Shown in pieces: positions 35,587-42,965 of a DNA stretch of 64,000 bases. How positions within the stretch are numbered: the first letter of the stretch is position 1; the number at the start of each line of letters is the position of its first letter. Source of the stretch: CAILZL01 sp050248275 (GTDB lineage: Bacteria > Pseudomonadota > Gammaproteobacteria > Steroidobacterales > Steroidobacteraceae); assembly GCA_050248275.1 (NCBI GenBank), contig JBFWSR010000001.1, positions 186,001 to 250,000 of the forward strand, in the 5' to 3' direction. The notes below the pieces were generated by a model, which did no database searches, was not told where the DNA came from, and saw only the letters and a list, made by a program, of their open reading frames with translations. The position numbers and the translations under genes are program-made.

Positions 35587-36270
35587 ATGCAAAAGAACGA
35601 CATCCGCAATAAGCCTGCCTACACCCTGTCGGAGGCGGCACGCTATGTGAAAGTAGCGCCGGCCACCTTGCGCTCATGGGTGGTCGGGCGTGCTTACCCC
35701 AAAGCGGATGGTGTGGCCCAGTTTCGCCCGTTGATTCACCCGGCGATCAAGCAACCGACATCGCTATCGTTCTGGAATCTCATCGAAGCCCACGTGCTGC
35801 GTTCGCTGCGCACCGAGCACGGCGTATCAATGGAAGCGCTACGCAAAGCACTGCACTACGCCGAAAAGCAACTGCACATTGAGCGCCTCCTGCTCAGTCC
35901 AGAGCTGCGCACCGATGCCGGCAAGCTCCTGTTGGAACGTTACGGCGAACTCATTGAGCTGTCAGCGTCTGGCCAAATGGCCATGCGACAGACGTTCAAC
36001 CAACACCTTGCTCGTGTCGAATGGGATCAATGGAAGTTCCCGGTGCGGCTGTATCCCTTTGCTTCCGGCAGCGTACAGACTGACACCCGCCCCATCGCCA
36101 TCGATCCGCAAATTTCATTCGGCAGACCTATTGTCGCCAGCCGTGGCATCAGCACCGGCGCGATTGCAGAGCGGATTGATGCCGGCGAAACCGCTGCCGA
36201 ACTCGCCGACGACTATGGTCTGACCGAACGCGAGATTGAAGAGGCCGTACTGTACGAGCACGCTGCGTGA
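35587..36270 (+). CDS. DUF433-containing antitoxin-like DNA-binding protein
   Basis: A 227-residue protein from ATG 35587. Residues about 11-34 (AYTLSEAARYVKVAPATLRSWVVG) form a MerR-like helix-turn-helix. The middle is helical. The C-terminus (DPQISFGRPIVASRGISTGAIAERIDAGETAAELADDYGLTEREIEEAV) is a DUF433 domain, typical of antitoxins in VapBC-like modules. Its end overlaps the PIN-like toxin by four bases. It diverges from hsdR inside the restriction locus. Autorepression is likely for the family but not shown. Confidence 0.82.
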   Translation: MQKNDIRNKPAYTLSEAARYVKVAPATLRSWVVGRAYPKADGVAQFRPLIHPAIKQPTSLSFWNLIEAHVLRSLRTEHGVSMEALRKALHYAEKQLHIERLLLSPELRTDAGKLLLERYGELIELSASGQMAMRQTFNQHLARVEWDQWKFPVRLYPFASGSVQTDTRPIAIDPQISFGRPIVASRGISTGAIAERIDAGETAAELADDYGLTEREIEEAVLYEHAA

Positions 36271-36686
36271 CAGTCTTCTTTACCGATAGGGACCTCGGTA
36301 AATGCTTTCCGGACATCCTGGCCGCCGCCGGTTTGCAAGTCGAACGCCACGCCGATCACTTTGCGCCGGACTGTCCCGATGAAACCTGGTTACGAGAAAT
36401 CGGCCAACGCGGCTGGGTAGCCGTCACTCACGATGGCCGCATCCGTTACAAGCCCAACGAACTGGCGGCGGTAATCGAACATCAAGTGACGTTGCTGGTG
36501 ATGATTGGTCATGCGCCTTATCCGCAGCTCGCCCATTCCTTCGTCGCCACGCATAAGCGCATTCTGGATTTTCTGGCGCGGCATCATCCGCCGCTAATCG
36601 CCAAGGTGTATCGACCATCAGCAACTCAGGCTGCAGAGCATCCAGATGCGCCGGGCAGAATTGAGTTGTGGTATCCGCGCGGTTGA
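36267..36686 (+). CDS. PIN-like toxin (VapC45-type)
   Basis: A 139-residue protein starting at GTG 36267 within the antitoxin stop (GTGA). MTVFFTDRDLGKCFPDIL gives the first acidic residues, and WVAVTHDGRI the second, in the arrangement of the PIN-like domain found in VapC45-type toxins; EHQVTLLVMIGHAPYP fits a later strand. Such toxins are predicted RNases. The C-terminal 30 residues are Pro-rich and unassigned. Paired with the DUF433 antitoxin it forms a complete module, convergent with the SIR2-like gene 18 bases away. Confidence 0.78.
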   Translation: MTVFFTDRDLGKCFPDILAAAGLQVERHADHFAPDCPDETWLREIGQRGWVAVTHDGRIRYKPNELAAVIEHQVTLLVMIGHAPYPQLAHSFVATHKRILDFLARHHPPLIAKVYRPSATQAAEHPDAPGRIELWYPRG

Positions 36687-36704
36687 CTCGCCCATGCTAG
36701 AGGT

Positions 36705-38033
36705 TCAGGAGCTAAATAAATCTTCAATGTTGACCTCATCCGCTTTTGCCTTTACCAGGCGGATGTGGTTAGCCACTTTGGCTGGGTGATTTTGTATTTT
36801 CTTGGTGACCCAGTTGTTTTTCGGAAGGTGGAAAACTTTCTCCATGCGACCGAGGAAATGCTCTTCGAGAACATCTGGCCCAATAATCGTCACTGTCTTT
36901 CCGTGCATTTGCTGGCGAAGGATGTCATTGAAGTGCTCATCTGCATTGTTGAATGAATAGCCAACTACAACGATGCGTTCTGCATTTTTCACCCACTGCG
37001 ACGCCGAGTGCCACGCTTCGATGTAGCGATGCGACAAGATGGGCTTTAACCGCAAGGGAGGTACCAAGGCCGGAATGACATGCCGATGTTGTGAAGCATC
37101 CTCGCTGCTGAACTGGATGTTGTCTGTCTGTCCTTTAAGGAACTCCGCTGGCTCAAGAGTGGCCATGTCTTCCTCAATTGGAACTAGCTCTCGGGTGGCC
37201 ATGCTCACGTATTCCGCGAGACCGCCATGAAAGTAGATGACTTTGTCTCGTCCCAGTCGTCGTTCAAGAAAGGAAGTGTAGTTGAGAGTGATTGCGTGAC
37301 AGTCTTTAGGAAGTGCATCGTAGAAAGGTAGCGCTGACTTTTCATACGCCGACAGCACCTGCTTTTGCTTGAACACCAAATATGCCCATAGCACCCACGC
37401 GATATAGAGGTAATTCTTTATGTTTGGGAGATCTTCGTTGTAGAAGCCAAGAAACTTCTCTACGAGTAGGTTTTCGATATTTAGCATGTCGGCGCCGAGC
37501 GCGGCTGCCACTTCATTGCGCTCTGACTGTAATCCCAGCTTTAGCGTGCGTTTTAGAACTGCTTTAAACGTGTCGGAAAGAGAAAGCTTGTGAATGTCGA
37601 GGATGGAGTCTGAATCCATAAGATCATCTGCATCTTGAGGAAACACTTCCCTGATCAGGCTACGCGTTTCGTCATCCAGCTCCCCAGCTTCGGCTATGAC
37701 GACCAGCTTGTCGAAAAGACGAATAATCAGTTCCCCGTGTCGACGGATGTGATCTCGATCACTTGGGAGATTTTCAATTGCTTCCTTGACGCGCATAACC
37801 ATTATTCGCTGCGAATCGGCCCCGCGTGTGGTTATGGTTTCTACGGCCCTGGCGACCGTACTGGAAAATGTAAATCGCAAATTTGGCAGAAGCGCCCGTA
37901 AAGCTTTGTCTACTTCCTTCCCGTCTTTTTCAAGGAAATTTGCAATCTCAGGAAGAAGAGTTGCGGCAAGAGGGAAATCGATACCTTTGGTCCGATCTAC
38001 GCCAGCCCCAGTGATAAGCAAATTCTTGATCAT
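36705..38033 (-). CDS. SIR2-like protein in the type I restriction operon
   Basis: A 442-residue protein. The N-terminus MIKNLLITGAGVDRTKGIDFP has the SIR2 nucleotide-binding GAG (9-11). ITLNYTSFLE (N251) and IYFHGG (H269) match the catalytic Asn and His of SIR2-like NAD hydrolases. IVVVGYSFNNADEHF (355-368) is the late GYS-N-D segment. The region 30-240 is mostly helical, with one hydrophobic patch (KNYLYIAWVLWAYLVF). It begins 29 bases after hsdS, so it should be co-transcribed with hsdM-hsdS. NADase activity and a defence role are inferred. Base composition is more A/T-rich than its neighbours. Confidence 0.78.
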   Translation of the reverse strand: MIKNLLITGAGVDRTKGIDFPLAATLLPEIANFLEKDGKEVDKALRALLPNLRFTFSSTVARAVETITTRGADSQRIMVMRVKEAIENLPSDRDHIRRHGELIIRLFDKLVVIAEAGELDDETRSLIREVFPQDADDLMDSDSILDIHKLSLSDTFKAVLKRTLKLGLQSERNEVAAALGADMLNIENLLVEKFLGFYNEDLPNIKNYLYIAWVLWAYLVFKQKQVLSAYEKSALPFYDALPKDCHAITLNYTSFLERRLGRDKVIYFHGGLAEYVSMATRELVPIEEDMATLEPAEFLKGQTDNIQFSSEDASQHRHVIPALVPPLRLKPILSHRYIEAWHSASQWVKNAERIVVVGYSFNNADEHFNDILRQQMHGKTVTIIGPDVLEEHFLGRMEKVFHLPKNNWVTKKIQNHPAKVANHIRLVKAKADEVNIEDLFSS

Positions 38034-38062
38034 AGTTAGGTTCCTGGTTTGGTCCTTATTTC

Positions 38063-39298
38063 CTACCCAGCAGTCGCAGTAGTTAGTTCGCCGCTCAGCA
38101 GCCTCGGTAGCAGCGTGTCACGCAGGGTGGCGAGGCTGCGAGATTGCCGCTCGTTTGCGTGCATTGCATCGAAGATAGGCGAGATCTGGAAATCAAATGC
38201 TTCAAGTGCGTCTGGTGATGGAACGATTTGCTTACTCATGTAGGCGTGATTCCGGTTAAGTCCCGGAACTGCCGAATCAGCGCTAAGGTTGGCGAGGTTG
38301 TGCAGCGATAGCGCATAGAAAAGGAAGTACAGACTTCTGCAGGGCCCGAGAGGCACAACGTAGAAAGTCGTATCGATGGGATAGAAATCATTATGAGCCC
38401 AAGTAACTACTCCGGGATTGCCTTTGCGACCAACTACGATTCCAGGGCCTGAAACAAGCTTTTCATCATGTTCGCCAACGGGACCATTTGCGCCATAGAC
38501 AATTACTGGTCCGTTCTTTCGGTTCTCTGCCTTAAGCGGCTTGCCATAGGCAAGCTCGATCACTTCGCCAAGAGTTTTGACTTGCCAGCTTTTCGGAATG
38601 TTGCCGAGTTCTGAGTCTTGAAATGAATCTGGGAAAAGCGCGGCAGTGGCGTCATCCATGCTGCCTGGTTTGCGGCCGTCGAGTTTGGCGCGAACGGGGT
38701 CGAAGTCCACGAACCAGCTTTTGAACAGTGCTCGCGCTATGGTTTCTAGCGTGGCGGTCATTCGGCGGTTCAATTCGATTTTGGCACTGAAATCAAAATA
38801 GATTTTTCCAATTGCTTCCTGCACATCACGCGCTGGATACGGGAGATGGAGTTTGTCGAAGTCAGTTTTTTTGAAGTGTGGAATTACTCCGCTTACGTCC
38901 AAATTCTTTATGTCTCTTTGGACATTGGGCGAACGAAGCGCAGCAAATAGATAACATGGGTCGATAACTTGCTCATCTGCTCTTAACGCAACCATATCTT
39001 GTGCAATCACAAAGTCTACGGGGTCTGGAACTAAGCAGATCGCACCGTTCTGACTTCCCTTGTTGGTAAGGATGATGTCCCCTGGCTGCGGATGCGAGCG
39101 AAACCAATTGTCGTAGGTTTCTTGCGATACGAATCGGAGATTCTCATAGGCAGGATAGAGGCGGTCGTTTGATATGCAATTGGTTGCAATCAAAGGTATT
39201 CCGGTTTCTGCCGTCGGCGCGGTTCTGCCACGATTGTCCACGATAAACTTTGTGGTCTTCGACAGAGGAATTGTTTTTAGAGCCGCATTACCCGGCAT
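38063..39298 (-). CDS. hsdS: Type I restriction specificity subunit HsdS
   Basis: DNA-recognition subunit, 411 residues, with two target-recognition domains. The first (about 8-150) has GDIILTNKGSQNGAICLVP and SGVIPHFKKTDFDKLHLPYP. A conserved central helix follows (FDFSAKIELNRRMTATLETIARALFKSWFVDFDP). The second TRD (about 240-380) contains LGEVIELAYGKPLK and VVGRKGNPGVV, then the C-terminal helix with SLATLRDTLLPRLLSGEL. It overlaps hsdM by 11 bases. Both halves are intact. Confidence 0.94.
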   Translation of the reverse strand: MPGNAALKTIPLSKTTKFIVDNRGRTAPTAETGIPLIATNCISNDRLYPAYENLRFVSQETYDNWFRSHPQPGDIILTNKGSQNGAICLVPDPVDFVIAQDMVALRADEQVIDPCYLFAALRSPNVQRDIKNLDVSGVIPHFKKTDFDKLHLPYPARDVQEAIGKIYFDFSAKIELNRRMTATLETIARALFKSWFVDFDPVRAKLDGRKPGSMDDATAALFPDSFQDSELGNIPKSWQVKTLGEVIELAYGKPLKAENRKNGPVIVYGANGPVGEHDEKLVSGPGIVVGRKGNPGVVTWAHNDFYPIDTTFYVVPLGPCRSLYFLFYALSLHNLANLSADSAVPGLNRNHAYMSKQIVPSPDALEAFDFQISPIFDAMHANERQSRSLATLRDTLLPRLLSGELTTATAG

Positions 39299-40934
39299 AG
39301 CCCAGTCCTTTGAGGTTGGCTTTGATCTCTGCCTCTAGTCTCGCCGATTCCTCAAATTGTGCATTCAGCTCAGCGATGAGTCGCGGCATCTTTTCTTCAA
39401 AGGGTTCGCCGTCGTCTTCGACTTCTTCGGCACCGACATAGCGGCCGGGAGTAAGGACGTAGCCGTGGGCGGCGATTTCAGAAAGTGTTGCTGACTTACA
39501 AAAGCCAGCAACATCTTGATAGTGGCTGACTTGGCCGGCACTTGCTCCTGCAGTGCCGGCATTCCCGCCATCCATGGCGGTCACAGACGCCGGGGACTTA
39601 TCTCCGCGCCATGCGTGATAAGTGCTGGTGATCTTGTTGATGTCGGCATCGGTGAGTTCGCGATGCACACGATCAATCAAGACGCCGAGTTTGCGGGCGT
39701 CGATGAACAGCGTTTGTGTGCGGCGGTCACGACGTTTCCCATCGTTCTTGTTGCGCGTGAGGAACCACAGGCAGACGGGAATCTGGGTGCTGTAGAACAA
39801 CTGGCCGGGTAGCGCGACCATGCAATCGACCAGGTCCGCTTCGATGATGGCTTTGCGGATGTCGCCTTCGCCGGATTGGTTGGATGACATGCTGCCGTTG
39901 GCAAGCACGAAGCCGGCATAGCCCCCTCCGTTTGGAGATGCTGGCGCGAGGTGATAGATGAAGTGCTGCACCCAGGCGAAGTTGGCGTTGCCCTTGGGTG
40001 GCACGCCGTATTGCCAACGCACGTCGTCGTCTTTGCGAAACCAGTCGCTGTCGTTGAAGGGCGGATTGGCCAGCACGTAGTCGGCACGCAGGTCGGGATG
40101 CAGATCGCGGCGGAAGCTGTCGGCGTGTTCGGCGCCGAAGTCGGCTTCGATGCCGCGCAGGGCGAGATTCATCACGGCGAGGCGGCGCGTGGTGGCGTTG
40201 CTCTCCTGACCATAGATGCTGAGGTCGCTTAAGCAACCGCCGTGCGATTCCACAAACTTTTCGGATTGCACGAACATGCCGCCGGAGCCACAGGCGGGGT
40301 CGTAGATGCGGCCTTTGTAGGGCGCGAGCATTTCCACCAGCGTGCGCACCACGCAGGAGGGCGTGTAGAACTGGCCGCCGTTCTTGCCTTCGGCGCTGGC
40401 GAACTGGGTGAGGAAGTATTCATACACGCGGCCGAGGATGTCCTTGGCGCGGTTCTCCTTGTCGCCGAGGCCAATGGTGCCGATCAGGTCGATGAGTTCG
40501 CCGAGGCGGTGTTTGTCGAGGCCAGGGCGGGCGTAGTCCTTTGGCAGCACGCCTTTCAGGCGCGGGTTGTCGCGCTCGATGGCCACCATGGCGTCGTCCA
40601 CCAATTTGCCGATGCTGGTTTGTTTGGCGTTGGCCTGCAGGTGCGCCCAGCGGGCTTCTTTCGGCACCCAGAAGATGTTCTCGGCTTTGTATTCGTCCTG
40701 GTCTTCGGGATTGGCGCCGGCGTAGTCACCTTCGCCCGCCACCAGCTTGGCGTGGTGTTCGTCAAAGCTGTCGGAGATGTACTTGAGGAAGATCAGCCCG
40801 AGCACCACGTGCTTGTACTCGGCAGCGTCCATGTTGTTGCGCAGCTTGTCGGCGGCGAGCCAGAGCTTGGCTTCAAACCCCAAATTCGCGGCACTGCCAT
40901 TGGCGCCGTTGCTGTTCTTTTTTTGTCGAGCCAT
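39288..40934 (-). CDS. hsdM: Type I restriction modification subunit HsdM
   Basis: N6-adenine methyltransferase subunit, 548 residues from ATG 40934 (MARQKKNSNGANGSAANLGFEAKLW). The N-terminal helical domain has DAAEYKHVVLGLIFLKYISDSFDE. The SAM motif DPACGSGGMF is near residue 212 and the catalytic NPPF, in DYVLANPPFNDSDW, near 290. An in-frame start at 41027 would add 31 non-family residues. It heads the hsdM-hsdS-SIR2 transcript. Confidence 0.95.
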   Translation of the reverse strand: MARQKKNSNGANGSAANLGFEAKLWLAADKLRNNMDAAEYKHVVLGLIFLKYISDSFDEHHAKLVAGEGDYAGANPEDQDEYKAENIFWVPKEARWAHLQANAKQTSIGKLVDDAMVAIERDNPRLKGVLPKDYARPGLDKHRLGELIDLIGTIGLGDKENRAKDILGRVYEYFLTQFASAEGKNGGQFYTPSCVVRTLVEMLAPYKGRIYDPACGSGGMFVQSEKFVESHGGCLSDLSIYGQESNATTRRLAVMNLALRGIEADFGAEHADSFRRDLHPDLRADYVLANPPFNDSDWFRKDDDVRWQYGVPPKGNANFAWVQHFIYHLAPASPNGGGYAGFVLANGSMSSNQSGEGDIRKAIIEADLVDCMVALPGQLFYSTQIPVCLWFLTRNKNDGKRRDRRTQTLFIDARKLGVLIDRVHRELTDADINKITSTYHAWRGDKSPASVTAMDGGNAGTAGASAGQVSHYQDVAGFCKSATLSEIAAHGYVLTPGRYVGAEEVEDDGEPFEEKMPRLIAELNAQFEESARLEAEIKANLKGLGYAG

Positions 40935-41009
40935 TGAACTGCCTTGATTTCCGTCAGCGCCAACGCGCCCACCAATGATCCGTGACGGCTGACCGATACC
41001 CGGATCGTA

Positions 41010-41031
41010 CCTGATGCTTCGCTCCATCAGG
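41010..41031. promoter_or_regulatory. Palindrome in the hsdM leader
   Basis: CCTGATG-CTTCGCTC-CATCAGG, a perfect 7-bp inverted repeat, lies about 75 bases upstream of hsdM in the 147-bp gap after the antiporter gene. It could be an operator or a leader hairpin controlling the restriction operon. A -10-like TAAAAT lies further upstream on the minus strand (about 41042-41047) without a good -35. Confidence 0.35.
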
Positions 41032-41081
41032 GTGACGGATTTTAGGATAGCAACGCTGATTTGGCCTATCGCGCTTTGAAT

Positions 41082-42755
41082 TCACCTCGGCATGCCCAGC
41101 AAATCCAGCGTGTCATTCAGCAGCACATCGGCGCCGGCCAGTTCCGGGACGATGACCAATGCAGCGCCTGCCGATTTCAGGTCTGCAACGTGTTCGGCCT
41201 GTCTGGCGCGCGCAGTGACCATGGCCTTGCTGTTGAGACTGCGTACCTGACGAATGACCGTCAGTGTGGACTCATGATCCACCAGCGCCACCACGACCAG
41301 ACGCGCATTTTCAATGGAGGCCGCCTGTAATACGTGCAGCGAGGCCGCACTGCCGTAGATGGCGTCGATGCCATTGGCCATGGCGTCGCGCACCCGCGGC
41401 AGGCGGGCGTCGATGACCACCAGCGGCATGCCCTTGGCGCGCAGTCCGGCGACTACGCTGTGACCCACGCGACCATAGCCAATGATGACTGCATGTGATT
41501 CCAGACCGCCGTCGTGGCCGACCAGATGGGCGTTGGGATCGAAACAGCGCCACAGCAACGGCATCTGCGCCATGCGCCTGCCAAGCCAGGGTGCAAGGTG
41601 CAACGACAGCGGCATGAGCACGATGGTGAACAACGCGGCCGCCAGGATCAGTTTGTAACTGTCATCGGACAGATTGCCGGTGCTCAAACCCACCTGCGCC
41701 AGCACGAAGTTCAGTTCACCGACGGGCAACATGCCCAGTGCGGTGAACGCTGCCGTGCGGGGTGTCAGCCGGAATGGCAATACGCCGATCAGCGTGGCCA
41801 GTCCCTTGAGCAGCATGGTCATCAATGTGAACGCCAGCACTGCCTGCCAGTGCGCGAGGATGAACGGCACATCGATCAACATGCCCACCGACACAAAAAA
41901 CAAAGTGGTGAACAGATCGCGCAGCGGCACGATCTCGGACAGCACGCGATGATCGAACTCGCTTTCGGACAGCATCAGGCCGGCGAGAAACGCACCGAGC
42001 GCTGCGGACAGGCCGAGACTGGCGCTCATGGCCGCCGTGCCCAGGGCGATGACCGCCGCCGCCAGAATGAACAGCTCGGGAGAACGCCGGCGCGTGATGT
42101 AACTCATCATCACCGGCAACAGGCGCGCGCCTGCATACAGGCCAATGCCGACGAAGGCTGCCGCCTTGCCCACGGTGAGCAATACAGTGAGCCATGGATT
42201 GGACGATGCCTTGCCCACGGCCGCCGCGTTTGGGGTATGGCCCAGCAAGGGCAACAACACGATCAACAGCACGATCAGCAAGTCCTGCACGATGGCCATG
42301 GATAACAGCAGACGGCCGTGTGCCGATGCGGTTTCGCCACGATCCAGCAGGGTCTTGAGCATGACCATGGAACTGCTGGCAGCCAGCGCGCAGCCCATGA
42401 ACAAGCCTTCAGTGGCGTTGCCCTGCCAGCAGGTAAACACCAGCAATCCGCCGGCAATGGTGAGCAGCACTTGCAGCAGGGTCGCCCACAGCGCCACCCG
42501 GCCGACACGGGCGAGCTCCTTGACGGAGAAGCTCACACCCAGGGCAAACATCAGGAAGATCACGCCCACTTCAGCCAGCGCGGCAATGGTTTCGCCATCG
42601 CCATCGAAGCCAGGCGTGAACGGGCCGATGGCCACGCCGGCGGCAAGATAACCGGCTACCGGCGGCTGACGCAGCAGGCTAGCCAGCATGCCACCGAGTC
42701 CGGCCACCGCCAGCACCACGGTAATATTGACGATCAAAACAAATTCATCGGTCAT
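41082..42755 (-). CDS. CPA2-family monovalent cation:proton antiporter with TrkA-N domain
   Basis: A 557-residue inner-membrane protein. About twelve hydrophobic segments form the CPA2 fold (RQPPVAGYLAAGVAIGPFTPG, LALGVSFSVKEL-type region, SASLGLSAALGAFLAGLMLSESEF). A C-terminal Rossmann domain follows from ESHAVIIGYGRVGHSVVAGL, the K+ transport NAD-binding module. The nearest described relatives are KefB/KefC/YbaL-type K+/H+ antiporters; no ancillary kefF/kefG gene adjoins it. Ion specificity cannot be read from sequence. It diverges from mrcB across 210 bp. Confidence 0.88.
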   Translation of the reverse strand: MTDEFVLIVNITVVLAVAGLGGMLASLLRQPPVAGYLAAGVAIGPFTPGFDGDGETIAALAEVGVIFLMFALGVSFSVKELARVGRVALWATLLQVLLTIAGGLLVFTCWQGNATEGLFMGCALAASSSMVMLKTLLDRGETASAHGRLLLSMAIVQDLLIVLLIVLLPLLGHTPNAAAVGKASSNPWLTVLLTVGKAAAFVGIGLYAGARLLPVMMSYITRRRSPELFILAAAVIALGTAAMSASLGLSAALGAFLAGLMLSESEFDHRVLSEIVPLRDLFTTLFFVSVGMLIDVPFILAHWQAVLAFTLMTMLLKGLATLIGVLPFRLTPRTAAFTALGMLPVGELNFVLAQVGLSTGNLSDDSYKLILAAALFTIVLMPLSLHLAPWLGRRMAQMPLLWRCFDPNAHLVGHDGGLESHAVIIGYGRVGHSVVAGLRAKGMPLVVIDARLPRVRDAMANGIDAIYGSAASLHVLQAASIENARLVVVALVDHESTLTVIRQVRSLNSKAMVTARARQAEHVADLKSAGAALVIVPELAGADVLLNDTLDLLGMPR

Positions 42756-42965
42756 GTCGATTCATCCATTGCTCATCCTGACTGCATTGATCAGGCACGC
42801 CTGCTCTGTCCGTCTTTGGCAACAGCGCTCAGTGAACTTCCTGACGATGTCCAGGGTCGGGGGCAGAGGTCAAGCGCCTTGCAGGGTTCTGTGCTGCCAG
42901 TTCTGTGCCATGAGCCATGATGGCGGCAAAGCAGTACAATCGGCTGTTCTGGTTACAAGCACTCT

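Noticed and set aside
35080..35592. A 170-codon minus-strand frame overlapping the hsdR N-terminus
   Set aside because: The overlapping frame encodes conserved HsdR sequence; this one is Arg/Pro-rich with no recognisable motif.
32277..40934. BREX, DISARM or other named multi-gene defence system
   Set aside because: Only type I restriction genes plus SIR2-like and toxin-antitoxin genes are present; no PglX/PglZ, DrmA-C or similar genes were seen.
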